A program made the position numbers and the translations under genes. From JAWKWH01 sp963669415 (GTDB lineage Bacteria > Pseudomonadota > Alphaproteobacteria > Rhizobiales > Rhizobiaceae), in NCBI GenBank assembly GCA_963669415.2, contig CAXXPS010000002.1, positions 1-64,000 of the forward strand: DNA of 64,000 bases, written 5' to 3'. Positions 17,717 to 27,160 of the stretch are shown here, in pieces (positions within the stretch are counted from its first letter, which is position 1; each line of letters opens with the position of its first letter). The notes beneath the pieces are model-generated. The model made no database searches and was not told where the DNA came from. It saw only the letters and a program-made list of their open reading frames with translations.

Positions 17717-20107
17717 GTGATGGAATCTTCCGCAAAACACCTGAAATCACTGGAGAGACAGATCCTGTGGACAGCCTGCTGGATGATCCACAACGCCAAT
17801 CATCTGCGCGACAAGAACGATGGAGACGTGAAGGTCGGCGGGCATCAGGCCAGTTGCGCGTCGATGGTATCTATCATGACCGCCCTGTACTTTCATGTGC
17901 TGAGGCCGGAAGACCGCGTTGCGGTGAAACCGCATGCCTCACCGGTGTTTCACGCAATCCAGTATCTCATGAGAAACCAGACAAGGGAGAAACTGGAAAA
18001 TTTTCGGGGCTTTGGCGGTGCGCAATCATACCCTTCGCGGACCAAAGACATTGACGACGTGGATTTTTCCACCGGCTCCGTCGGCCTTGGAGTAGCCATG
18101 ACGGCATTTGCGTCGCTGGTTCAGGACTACGTTTCCGCGAAACGGTGGCGGGACGATCAGAAACTGGGCCGGATGATCGCATTGGTTGGGGATGCTGAGC
18201 TTGACGAGGGTAACATTCATGAGTGCCTGCAGGAGGGGTGGAAGCACGATCTTCGCAAAACCTGGTGGATCGTCGACTACAACCGGCAATCGCTCGACGG
18301 TGTGGTTCGCGAAGGACTGTGGCAGCGCATAGAAGCGATTTTCGGCGCCTATGGCTGGGACGTCGTTCGTATCAAGTATGGCGCCAAACAACGCCGCGCA
18401 TTTGCACGCCCGGGAGGCGAAGCACTCCGCCAATGGATCGATGACTGTCCGAATCAGCTATATTCCGCGCTGACCTATCAGGGCGGCGCAGCATGGCGCA
18501 GGCGGCTGATGGACGATATCGGCGATCAAACTGGTGCCGCGGCTCTCATCGAAAGCTATTCGGACGAAGATCTCTCGGTTTTGATGGGAAATCTGGGCGG
18601 TCATTGCGTGGAGACGTTGTGCGAAGCGTTCGACACCGCTGATCATGACCAGCCTACCGTGTTCCTGGCCTACACGATCAAGGGATGGGGAACACCGCTG
18701 GCCGGGCACAAGGACAATCATGCCGGATTGATGACCAGGGAGCAGATGGATGAATTCCGTTCGTCGATGGGAGTGGCGACAGGGAGTGAGTGGGAGCCGA
18801 TGGCTTGCGTGCACGACAAGGCGGGCCTCACCGGTTTTCTGGACGATGTGGCATTCTTTCAGAGCGGAAGCAGGCGCCATGATGCAGCCCATATTCCTGC
18901 GGATGGCCCGGTATTTCTTGACGACCGGCGCCAGTCCACCCAAGCCGGATTCGGGAAAATCCTTGATCAGATTGCGCAATCGAACTCGGCACTGTCGGAC
19001 CGTCTGGTCACCACATCGCCGGATGTGACCGTTTCGACGGGATTGAGTTCATGGGTCAATCGCCGCGGGCTTTTTGCGCGTGAAACCATTGATGACACGT
19101 TTCGCGATGAGCGCATTCCTTCCACGCAGAAGTGGCAGTTTTCACCGACTGGCCAGCACATTGAGCTGGGCATTGCGGAAATGAACCTGTTCCTGCTTCT
19201 GGGAGCGGCCGGACTGTCTCACTCACTGTTTGCAGAGCGTTTGCTGCCCGTCGGCACGGTCTATGATCCGTTCATTGCCCGCGGTCTCGATGCACTCAAC
19301 TATGCCTGCTACCAGGATAGCCGGTTCCTGATCGCGGGAACACCTTCGGGTGTCACACTGGCGCCGGAAGGCGGGGCACACCAGTCAATCGGATCGCAGC
19401 TTATTGGCATCAGCCAGGATGGGTTGGCCAGTTTTGAGCCTGCCTTCCTGGATGAGCTTTCGATCATCATGGATTGGGCCTTTGACTACATGCAGCGGAA
19501 TGGCGAGGGCGATCCGGACGAGCGAACATGGCTGCGAGATGAAACCGGCGGGTCGGTCTATCTTCGCCTGTCGACCCGGCCAATCGAACAGATTGCGCTT
19601 CGGCGCGACGGCGAAGACTTTGCTCAAGGCGTCATCGATGGCGGGTACTGGCTGCGGGAACCAGGCCCCAATGCCGACGTTGTCATTGCCTATCAGGGCA
19701 CTGTGGCGCCGGAAGCGATCGCCGCGGCGGGACGCATTGGCAATGACCGCCGCGATGTGGGCGTGCTTGCGGTGACATCGGCAGACCGCCTCAATGCCGG
19801 CTGGACCGCTGCAAAGCGTGCGAGACATCGTGGCGATGCATCAGCACGAAGCCAGATTGAGCGGTTGTTGCAAGATCTGCCACCGCATTGCGTCCTGATC
19901 ACCGTCACCGATGGCCATCCGTTGACGCTTTCATGGCTCGGTTCTGTCACCGGCCACCGTGTCGTGCCGCTGGGTGTTGAGCATTTCGGTCAGACTGGCA
20001 CGATTGACGATCTCTACAGGCACTTTGATATTGGCATCGAAGCGATCGTCAACGCTGCGGATCAATTGTCCGATGGAAAACCCCTGCGTTTTCGGGAAGT
20101 TAGCTGA
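17717..20107 (+). CDS. AceE-like thiamine diphosphate enzyme (transketolase/PDH E1 superfamily)
   Basis: A 796-residue protein with the layout of homodimeric pyruvate dehydrogenase E1, about 90 residues shorter than AceE. It shows DGDVKVGGHQASCASM, KPHASPVFHAIQYLM, and a thiamine-diphosphate motif VGDAELDEGN...VDYNRQSLDG. The C-terminal half has the pyrimidine-binding and transketolase C domains. No E2 or E3 gene lies nearby. The start is GTG 17717 or ATG 17720; GGAG sits at 17703. It may form acyl units or act as a transketolase-like enzyme; the substrate is open. Confidence 0.82.
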   Translation: MMESSAKHLKSLERQILWTACWMIHNANHLRDKNDGDVKVGGHQASCASMVSIMTALYFHVLRPEDRVAVKPHASPVFHAIQYLMRNQTREKLENFRGFGGAQSYPSRTKDIDDVDFSTGSVGLGVAMTAFASLVQDYVSAKRWRDDQKLGRMIALVGDAELDEGNIHECLQEGWKHDLRKTWWIVDYNRQSLDGVVREGLWQRIEAIFGAYGWDVVRIKYGAKQRRAFARPGGEALRQWIDDCPNQLYSALTYQGGAAWRRRLMDDIGDQTGAAALIESYSDEDLSVLMGNLGGHCVETLCEAFDTADHDQPTVFLAYTIKGWGTPLAGHKDNHAGLMTREQMDEFRSSMGVATGSEWEPMACVHDKAGLTGFLDDVAFFQSGSRRHDAAHIPADGPVFLDDRRQSTQAGFGKILDQIAQSNSALSDRLVTTSPDVTVSTGLSSWVNRRGLFARETIDDTFRDERIPSTQKWQFSPTGQHIELGIAEMNLFLLLGAAGLSHSLFAERLLPVGTVYDPFIARGLDALNYACYQDSRFLIAGTPSGVTLAPEGGAHQSIGSQLIGISQDGLASFEPAFLDELSIIMDWAFDYMQRNGEGDPDERTWLRDETGGSVYLRLSTRPIEQIALRRDGEDFAQGVIDGGYWLREPGPNADVVIAYQGTVAPEAIAAAGRIGNDRRDVGVLAVTSADRLNAGWTAAKRARHRGDASARSQIERLLQDLPPHCVLITVTDGHPLTLSWLGSVTGHRVVPLGVEHFGQTGTIDDLYRHFDIGIEAIVNAADQLSDGKPLRFREVS

Positions 20108-20138
20108 CCTTTTTAATGTTTAAGTATGGAGACGTCCC

Positions 20139-20957
20139 ATGTGCGACATCTGTGTGATGAATACCGTGAAAGAGAAAATGCTTTCGCGGCGGGATCTTTT
20201 CAAAACCGGTGCTGCCGGTGCCGCTGCTGTGGCTGCGACGGCGATCGGTCCGTCACCGGCAATCGCTGCTGGTCACGGCCGCGTCGAAGACATGACCCAT
20301 GAGCTGCATGAGAATTTCCCGACATATTTCGGCAAACCGCAGTTCTCGCGCAATCAGCGGTACAATCACGCTGAACACGGTTTCAGCGATTGGGAATACA
20401 CCATCGTTGAACATACCGGCACGCATATTGATGCGCCGCTGCACTTCGCTGCTGACGGACAATCGGTAGCGGAAATTCCGGTCTCCAACCTCTTCACACC
20501 GTTGTGCGTCATCGACATAGCTGACCGTGCAGAGGCTGACCCGGATACGCAGGTGACGCCTGACGACATCAAGGCGTGGATTTCGGCGAATGGCGACATA
20601 CCCCAAAATGGCTGTGTCGCCATGCATTCGGGCTGGGGCCGATACGTCAATACCGACAAATTCCGCAATGCTGATGGCGACGGCATTCAGCATTACCCCG
20701 GCTTTCATGGAGAGGCGGCGGAAATACTGATGGAGGATACAGCGGCAGCCTCGATTGCTGTCGACACGTTGTCCCTCGACCATGGCGCGTCAAAGGATTT
20801 TGCCACCCACTTCTCGTGGTTGCCGTCCGGACGCTTTGGAATCGAGTGCATTGCCAATCTGGACAAAATGCCCGCCACCGGCGCGACACTGGTTGTCGGT
20901 GCACCAAAGGTAAGGGATGGAACCGGAGGACCGGCACGAGTATTCGCAATGGTCTGA
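20139..20957 (+). CDS. Tat-exported cyclase-family (kynurenine formamidase-like) metal hydrolase
   Basis: A 272-residue protein. An SRRDLFK twin-arginine motif near residue 17 is followed by an Ala-rich hydrophobic stretch ending AIAAG, so it is likely exported folded with metal bound. The cyclase-family active-site motif HTGTHIDAPLHF (H-x-G-T-H-x-D-x-P-x-H-F) is intact. The family hydrolyses formamide or cyclic amide bonds. A ribosome-binding site GGAG stands seven bases before the ATG. It lies 31 bp after the AceE-like gene on the same strand, so a shared transcript is possible. Confidence 0.88.
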   Translation: MCDICVMNTVKEKMLSRRDLFKTGAAGAAAVAATAIGPSPAIAAGHGRVEDMTHELHENFPTYFGKPQFSRNQRYNHAEHGFSDWEYTIVEHTGTHIDAPLHFAADGQSVAEIPVSNLFTPLCVIDIADRAEADPDTQVTPDDIKAWISANGDIPQNGCVAMHSGWGRYVNTDKFRNADGDGIQHYPGFHGEAAEILMEDTAAASIAVDTLSLDHGASKDFATHFSWLPSGRFGIECIANLDKMPATGATLVVGAPKVRDGTGGPARVFAMV

Positions 20958-20963
20958 TAGCGC

Positions 20964-22748
20964 TCAAACCCTCTCTGGCACAGCCGCGTCGATAATCCTC
21001 AATTGCGGGGTCGTTCGGCCGTTCCAGGTGTTAGCGCCGAGCGTGCCGGCGATGTGCAGGGGCGATCCGCGGTTTTCGCCCAGCATGCGGCCGAGGTCGG
21101 TATCGGCGGCGCGAAAGGCCATTGCCTGCAATCGCCCCCCCGTTCGCGATTTCAGCGATAAGCGCAGGTGATTGGTACCGACCATGCGCACATCGGCGAC
21201 AAGGTGATGCGGCAGGGCGAAAACCGGCTGCGGATGACCGGCGCCATATGGACCGGCTTTCTCCAGCAATTCGATCAACTCAAGCGATGCGCCGTCGGCT
21301 GACAGCGCGCCGTCAATCTTCAACGTTTCGTCGCGCCGTGCTTCCGCGACGGCTTCACCTGCCTGCTCTTCAAGCCAGCTGCGAAATTCGCCAAGCCTGG
21401 ACCGTTCCACCGTAATCCCGGCTGCCATGGCGTGCCCACCGCCCTTGACCAGCAGTCCGGCTTCGAGCGCACCGCGAACCAGCCTGCCGAGGTCAATTCC
21501 CGAGATGGAGCGGCCAGAGCCGGTGCCCATTCCGTTCTTGTTGAAGGCGATGGCAAAGGCCGGCCGGCGGATATTGTCTTTCAGGCGCGAGGCGAGGATG
21601 CCGACGACGCCGGGATGCCAGGTTTCGCTTTCTGCGATCAGCACAGCCGGTCCGTCGCCGCGGGCAAGTTCGGCGTCTGCCTGCGCCATGGCTTCTGCCA
21701 GCATCGATTGTTCCATTGCCTGACGTTCAGCATTGAGCCGGTCGAGCGTCGCGGCAATTTCCTGCGCTTCGACCGGATCGTCGGTTGCCAGCAGGCGGCT
21801 GCCGAGTGCGGCATCGCCAATACGCCCTCCGGCATTGATGCGTGGTCCGATGGCAAATCCGAGATGAAACGGCGACAGCGGTTCGCCGATGCGGGCAGCG
21901 CGGGCCAGCGCGGCCATTCCAGGATTGGATTGCGCCCGGGCAACCAAAAGGCCGCGCGTCACAAAGGCGCGATTGACACCCTGAAGCGGAACCACATCGC
22001 AAACAGTGGCGAGCGCAACCAGGTCCAGCAGGTCCAGCAAATCTGGCGGTGACTGACTTGATTGGCGCAGTATTGCCGATATGCGAACGAGGGTGAGAAA
22101 CACCACGCCGGCAGCGCACAAATGCCCCTGCCCCGACATGTCGTCATCCCGGTTCGGATTAACCACCGGAATTCCGTGCGGATAGCCATCGCCAACCTGA
22201 TGGTGGTCAAGCACGACCACATCCGCCCCTGCTTCAAGTCCGGCAGCGATGGCTTCAGCACTAGTGGTGCCGCAATCGACGGTGATGATGAGCGAGGCGC
22301 GCGAGGCAAGCTCGCGCATCGCGTCTGAGTTCGGGCCGTATCCTTCAAAAATCCGGTCCGGGATGTAGATTTCTGAACCGATGCCGAAGTGAGCGAAAAA
22401 GCGTTTCAACAGCGCCGATGACGCGGCGCCGTCGACATCATAGTCGCCGAAGATGGCCACCCTTTCATTGTTGCCGATGGCTTTGGCAATGCGGCCTGCA
22501 GCAGCGTCCATATCGGTAAGCGTCACCGGGTCCGGCAGCAGGTCGCGGATCGTCGGCTCCAGAAACCTTTCCGCTTCCTCTTGTTCCACACCCCGCGCGG
22601 CCATGACGCGTGCGATGAGATCTGGAATCCCCTGCGATTGCGCAATCGCCAATGCCGCATTTTCCTGTTGGGGCAGCAATCGCTGGCGCCAGGCCATGCC
22701 CTTGGCGGACTGGCGTACATCAAGGAAATTTCGCTGGCCGTCGCTCAT
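20964..22748 (-). CDS. recJ: Single-strand DNA-specific exonuclease RecJ
   Basis: A 594-residue 5'-3' exonuclease for recombination and mismatch repair. DHH-family motifs are present: DYDVDGAASSALL, VDCGTTSAEA, DHHQVGDGYP and the DHHA1 glycine motif GGHAMAAGI. The C-terminal OB fold is recognisable around LRLSLKSRTGG. Convergent with the cyclase gene, six bases apart. Start ATG at 22748; glpX lies 28 bp upstream on the same strand. Confidence 0.96.
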   Translation of the reverse strand: MSDGQRNFLDVRQSAKGMAWRQRLLPQQENAALAIAQSQGIPDLIARVMAARGVEQEEAERFLEPTIRDLLPDPVTLTDMDAAAGRIAKAIGNNERVAIFGDYDVDGAASSALLKRFFAHFGIGSEIYIPDRIFEGYGPNSDAMRELASRASLIITVDCGTTSAEAIAAGLEAGADVVVLDHHQVGDGYPHGIPVVNPNRDDDMSGQGHLCAAGVVFLTLVRISAILRQSSQSPPDLLDLLDLVALATVCDVVPLQGVNRAFVTRGLLVARAQSNPGMAALARAARIGEPLSPFHLGFAIGPRINAGGRIGDAALGSRLLATDDPVEAQEIAATLDRLNAERQAMEQSMLAEAMAQADAELARGDGPAVLIAESETWHPGVVGILASRLKDNIRRPAFAIAFNKNGMGTGSGRSISGIDLGRLVRGALEAGLLVKGGGHAMAAGITVERSRLGEFRSWLEEQAGEAVAEARRDETLKIDGALSADGASLELIELLEKAGPYGAGHPQPVFALPHHLVADVRMVGTNHLRLSLKSRTGGRLQAMAFRAADTDLGRMLGENRGSPLHIAGTLGANTWNGRTTPQLRIIDAAVPERV

Positions 22749-22776
22749 CCCCGCACTGTATCAGGATGGACTAGGG

Positions 22777-23751
22777 TCAGGAAAACTTCTCCAGATCCTG
22801 GTGCCTAGCCTTGATCTCGCGCACCGTCTTTGACGAGGAGCGCATGACGATGGTTTCGGTCTGGATGTAGTTTCTGGCGAATTTGACGCCGGAGAGCATG
22901 TTGCCATCGGTCACGCCTGTGGCGGAGAAGAACACTTCGCCGCTGGCCATGTCGCTCATGGCATAAACACGGGTGGGATCGGTGACACCCATTTTTTCGG
23001 CTCGCGCGATCTTTTCGTCGGTGTCGAGTACGAGCCGGCCCTGCATTTGCCCGCCTGTGCACCGTAGCGCCGCGGCGGCAAGCACACCTTCAGGCGCTCC
23101 GCCTATGCCGATATAAATATCAATGCCGGTCTCTTCCGGATCGGTGGTGTGAATGACGCCGGCCACATCGCCGTCACCGATCAGCCGGATGGCCGCACCT
23201 GTACCACGTACGGCGTCGATGATCCTGGCATGGCGCGGCCGGTCGAGAATACAGGCAGTCACTTCGGAAACCGGCACACCCTTGGCCTTGGCCAGATTTT
23301 CGATGTTCTCGATCGCAGGCGCGTCAATATCAACAACACCTTCAGGATAACCCGGACCAACGGCGATCTTTTCCATATAGACATCCGGCGCAAACAGCAG
23401 GCTGCCTTTTTCGGCGATGGCGATCACAGCCAGCGAATTGGGCAGGTTCTTGGCGCAGATGGTCGTGCCCTCCAGCGGATCGAGCGCGATATCGACCGTC
23501 GGCCCCTCGCCAGAACCGACTTCCTCGCCAATATAGAGCATCGGCGCTTCATCGCGTTCGCCTTCACCGATGACGACGGTTCCGGCAATCGGCAGTCGGT
23601 TCAGTTCAGAACGCATGGCGTCTACAGCGACCTGATCGGCGGCCTTCTCGTCGCCCCTGCCTCGAAGCCGGGCCGCGGCAACAGCAGCACGCTCGGTTAC
23701 CCGCGCCAGTTCAAGGGCCAGAATTCGATCGAGGCCGGTTTTCGCGTTCAT
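22777..23751 (-). CDS. glpX: Class II fructose-1,6-bisphosphatase
   Basis: Hydrolyses fructose-1,6-bisphosphate in gluconeogenesis. The 324-residue protein has the Li-sensitive phosphatase metal sites GEGERDEAPMLYIGEEVG and DIALDPLEGTT. The ATG at 23751 is preferred (AGGAG six bases upstream) to a TTG one codon earlier. It sits between hom and recJ on the minus strand, an order common in Rhizobiales. Confidence 0.96.
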   Translation of the reverse strand: MNAKTGLDRILALELARVTERAAVAAARLRGRGDEKAADQVAVDAMRSELNRLPIAGTVVIGEGERDEAPMLYIGEEVGSGEGPTVDIALDPLEGTTICAKNLPNSLAVIAIAEKGSLLFAPDVYMEKIAVGPGYPEGVVDIDAPAIENIENLAKAKGVPVSEVTACILDRPRHARIIDAVRGTGAAIRLIGDGDVAGVIHTTDPEETGIDIYIGIGGAPEGVLAAAALRCTGGQMQGRLVLDTDEKIARAEKMGVTDPTRVYAMSDMASGEVFFSATGVTDGNMLSGVKFARNYIQTETIVMRSSSKTVREIKARHQDLEKFS

Positions 23752-23884
23752 CAATTTCTCCTGTCTGAAATGCTACAACCATTGCTGGCCGGTTCTACCG
23801 CCGGAATGGGACACCTTTAGTCAAACATGGCCGCCAACGGCAAGCGTTCATTGGATATTGGAAGGCTTGTCGACAGAAGCTTTG

Positions 23885-25198
23885 TCAAGCCGCCCTTTCG
23901 ATCCTGATGACCTGAGGTTTGTCGGTCAGGTGGCCATCCTCGGTAATCCCCTCAACCGCTGTCCTGACTGCCGCTTCAGTGGTTTCGTGGGTCACCAGGA
24001 TGACGGTCTTCTGAGTTGCGTCGGCGGCATAGTCGCCGTGCTGCATGATTGATTCCAGCGAAATCTCATTGTCGGCCATGCGCTTGGCGATATCGGCGAA
24101 CACGCCGGTGCGGTCATGCACGGTCAGTCGGATGAAGTAACCACCGGCATGGGAGCGCATTCTGGCGCGCTGGTAGGGATCCAGCGCCTTGGCCGGGCGA
24201 CCAAAAACCGGACCGTTCTGGAATCCGGGCCTGCTCTTGGCAATGTCTGCAATATCGCCGACGACTGCCGATGCGGTCGCGTCACCCCCGGCACCCGGAC
24301 CGGACAATAACAATTCACCCAGGATGTCGGTTTCAACCGCGACCGCGTTGGTCACCCCGTGAACCTGGGCAATCACAGATGCAGTCGGCACCATGGTGGG
24401 ATGGACTCGCTGCTCGATGCCGCTGTCGGTGCGCTGCGCAACACCTAAAAGCTTGATGCGGTAGCCCAGCGCGGCGGCGGCCTGAATGTCAGACTGCGTG
24501 ATGTTTGAAATGCCTTCCATGTAGATGGAATCCGCGGCAATGCGATTGCCGAAGGCGAGGCTGGTCAGGATGGCCAGCTTGTGGGCTGTGTCGTGGCCCT
24601 CGATATCGAAGGTCGGATCAGCTTCGGCGTAGCCAAGGCGCTGAGCATCGGCCAGACATTCATCAAAGGAAATCCCTTCCTCTTCCATGCGGGTCAGGAT
24701 GTAATTGGCAGTCCCGTTCATGATGCCGAACAGGCGGTGAACCGTGTTGCCGGCCATTGCCTCGCGCATGGTCTTGATAACCGGAATGCCGCCGGCAACC
24801 GCTGCCTCATAGTTCAGCAACACACCCTTGTCTTCGGCAATTTCGGCCAGGGACACGCCGTGGCGGGCGAGCAGCGCCTTGTTGGCGGTGACCACATGAC
24901 GGCCGGCACCCAGAGCTGCCGTCACACAATCATGCGGGGGGCCCTCTTCACCGCCAATCAGCTCGACAAAAACGTCGATATCCGGATCGTTCGCGAGGTT
25001 GACCGGGTCATCATGCCAGCGTGCATTCGAGAGATCGATGCCACGATCGCGGCTTTTGTCTCGGGCACAGACAGCCGCAACTTCGATATGGCGGCCGCAT
25101 TGCCGTTTCAGCTCGTCTGCCTTGTCTGACAGCACACGCACGACCGAGGCACCCACCGTGCCCAGACCGGCAATTCCCACTTTCAGCGCATCAGCCAT
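23885..25198 (-). CDS. hom: Homoserine dehydrogenase
   Basis: Reduces aspartate semialdehyde to homoserine for Thr and Met synthesis. The ATG at 25198 (GGGGAGG upstream, spacing six) gives 437 residues. The nucleotide-binding GIAGLGTVGASVV starts at residue 7; the catalytic core includes NGTANYILTRMEEEG and EADPTFDIEGHDTAHK. A C-terminal ACT domain (VHDRTGVFADIAKRMA) implies allosteric control by threonine. It follows the aminotransferase gene with a 37-bp gap. Confidence 0.97.
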   Translation of the reverse strand: MADALKVGIAGLGTVGASVVRVLSDKADELKRQCGRHIEVAAVCARDKSRDRGIDLSNARWHDDPVNLANDPDIDVFVELIGGEEGPPHDCVTAALGAGRHVVTANKALLARHGVSLAEIAEDKGVLLNYEAAVAGGIPVIKTMREAMAGNTVHRLFGIMNGTANYILTRMEEEGISFDECLADAQRLGYAEADPTFDIEGHDTAHKLAILTSLAFGNRIAADSIYMEGISNITQSDIQAAAALGYRIKLLGVAQRTDSGIEQRVHPTMVPTASVIAQVHGVTNAVAVETDILGELLLSGPGAGGDATASAVVGDIADIAKSRPGFQNGPVFGRPAKALDPYQRARMRSHAGGYFIRLTVHDRTGVFADIAKRMADNEISLESIMQHGDYAADATQKTVILVTHETTEAAVRTAVEGITEDGHLTDKPQVIRIERAA

Positions 25199-25235
25199 GG
25201 ATGGCCTCCCCAAATAATCGCTAAATCTGCGCCTG

Positions 25236-26453
25236 TTACCGCCGCGAGCTCAGCGAAATGACATTGTCCGGGCGGTCATGTAAGTCGCCGAGAAACTTCT
25301 TGATCGAGCGTGCCGCCTGGCGAATGCGGTGTTCGTTTTCAACCAGTGCAATGCGGACAAACCCTTCTCCGTGCTCGCCAAAACCGATACCCGGCGCTAC
25401 GGCCACGTCGGCCTTGTCGACCAAAAGCTTGGAAAACTCAAGCGAGCCCATCTCCTGAAACGCTTCCGGCACCGGCGCCCAGGCAAACATCGTGGCCGCC
25501 GGTGGCGGCACATCCCAACCGGCACGGGAAAACGATTCCACCATCACGTCCCGGCGGCGGCGATAGGTATCGCGCACAATTGCGATGTCCGATCCATCGC
25601 CATTGAGTGCGTGAGCGGCGGCAACCTGAATGGGCGTGAAGGCGCCATAGTCGAGATAGGATTTGACCCGGGTAAGCGCGCCGATCAGCCGCTCATTGCC
25701 GACCGCAAACCCCATGCGCCAACCGGGCATCGAAAAGGATTTCGACATCGAGGTGAATTCAACCGCAACTTCCTTTGCGCCCGGCACTTCAAGCACGGAC
25801 GGTGGTGGATTGTTGTCGAAATAGATCTCCGCGTAGGCAAGGTCGGAAAGAATGACAATGTCGTGCTTGCGGGCGTAGGCAACGACATCCTTGTAGAAAT
25901 CCAGGCTGGCAACATGCGCCGTCGGGTTTGACGGATAATTCAAAATCAGCGCCAGCGGCTTGGGAATTGAATGTTTGACCGCCCTTTCGAGCGCCGGAAT
26001 GAACTTGTCGTCCGGTTCCACCTGCATTGATCGGATCACACCACCGGACATGATGAAGCCGAAAGCATGGATCGGATAGGTCGGGTTGGGGCAAAGCACG
26101 ACGTCGCCGGGCGCGGTAATTGCCTGCGCCATGTTGGCAAAACCCTCTTTTGATCCCAGAGTGGCGACGATTTCGCGTTCCGGATCGAGTTTGACACCGA
26201 AACGCCGCTGGTAATAGGCCGCCTGAGCGCGGCGAAGACCGGGTATGCCCTTTGACGCGGAATAGCGGTGGGTTCGCGGGTCCTTTACGACGTCGCAGAG
26301 TTTCTCAACGATTGACTCCGGCGTCGGCAAGTCGGGATTGCCCATGCCGAGGTCAATGATGTCTGCGCCGGACGCGCGGGCGCTGGCCTTCAGCCGGTTG
26401 ACCTGTTCAAAGACATAGGGCGGCAGCCTGCGAACCTTGTGAAATTCTTCCAT
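25236..26453 (-). CDS. PLP-dependent class I/II aminotransferase (AlaC-like)
   Basis: A 405-residue fold-type I aminotransferase. The PLP lysine lies in SMSKSFSMPGWRMGFAVGNE; the cofactor Asn/Asp sites are NYPSNPTAH and LSDLAYAEIYF. The N-terminus RRLPPYVFEQVNRLKA is typical of the AlaC/YfdZ glutamate-pyruvate group, also annotated as LL-diaminopimelate aminotransferase-like. It is the first gene of the unit with hom; the exact amino donor is not provable here. Confidence 0.92.
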   Translation of the reverse strand: MEEFHKVRRLPPYVFEQVNRLKASARASGADIIDLGMGNPDLPTPESIVEKLCDVVKDPRTHRYSASKGIPGLRRAQAAYYQRRFGVKLDPEREIVATLGSKEGFANMAQAITAPGDVVLCPNPTYPIHAFGFIMSGGVIRSMQVEPDDKFIPALERAVKHSIPKPLALILNYPSNPTAHVASLDFYKDVVAYARKHDIVILSDLAYAEIYFDNNPPPSVLEVPGAKEVAVEFTSMSKSFSMPGWRMGFAVGNERLIGALTRVKSYLDYGAFTPIQVAAAHALNGDGSDIAIVRDTYRRRRDVMVESFSRAGWDVPPPAATMFAWAPVPEAFQEMGSLEFSKLLVDKADVAVAPGIGFGEHGEGFVRIALVENEHRIRQAARSIKKFLGDLHDRPDNVISLSSRR

Positions 26454-26557
26454 TTCGGTCGTGCACCAATGTTACAGAAGATGAATTTAGCGGGCTATAA
26501 ACCGGTTTGCAGTGCCGGTCGAGGGGTGCAGCCGCAATCTGCTGCGGCATTTCGAGG

Positions 26558-27034
26558 CTATTCCTCTTCCTCCGTCTTGTCCTGCTCTCCCTCGATTTCC
26601 TTCAGCGCCTCACCGTCATGGGTGCGGGCAATCTGTTCCAGTTCGCCCTGGCTGGTGCTCCGGTTTGTGCGGCTTCCGGTGGCCGCCTGCTCGTCCCGTG
26701 CCGCCTGCAGCCTGGCCAGAAACGCCTGTTTCTCCGCGGGTGTCATTTGTTCAAGGGCACCGTGTTGTATCCGGTTGAGATTTGGAAACTCGCCCGAATT
26801 GTCGGGGCCGCCGCTGGTTTGTGCTTCGGTTTCGGCTGCCTGAATGGTCGTATCGTCTGCTGTGACAGTACTTTCCTGCAATGCTTCCTGAGGAACCGCC
26901 TCCTCAATCGTGGTGGTGCCGCATGCGGAAACGAGCAGGCAGATTACCATCGCCGGTGCGGCCCAGAAACGCCTTCGCCCTCTCTGAGGCGCCAGCTCTG
27001 CGTTTCCGTCAGGGATCATATTCCCAAATGTCAT
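26558..27034 (-). CDS. Small predicted lipoprotein, unknown function
   Basis: About 158 residues (ATG at 27034 chosen; a GTG four codons earlier overlaps the same weak ribosome-binding site). A basic stretch and hydrophobic helix end in the lipobox LVSAC, so the mature protein begins CGTTTIEEAVPQ and is lipid-anchored. The rest is Ala/Gln/Glu/Thr-rich with a LEQMTPAEKQAFLARLQAAR helix and an acidic tail; it is low-complexity and probably disordered. I recognise no domain. It is divergent from phaC. Confidence 0.65.
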   Translation of the reverse strand: MTFGNMIPDGNAELAPQRGRRRFWAAPAMVICLLVSACGTTTIEEAVPQEALQESTVTADDTTIQAAETEAQTSGGPDNSGEFPNLNRIQHGALEQMTPAEKQAFLARLQAARDEQAATGSRTNRSTSQGELEQIARTHDGEALKEIEGEQDKTEEEE

Positions 27035-27160
27035 CAGTTTGTTCACCTTCCGGTGATATACCTATCCCGGCTGCACACCTACCAATTTCCATGTTGAGCA
27101 ACCATAGCAATGGCACGATAATGTGTCGAAACTTGTCATTGAGTTCTGCGAGTAACGGGC

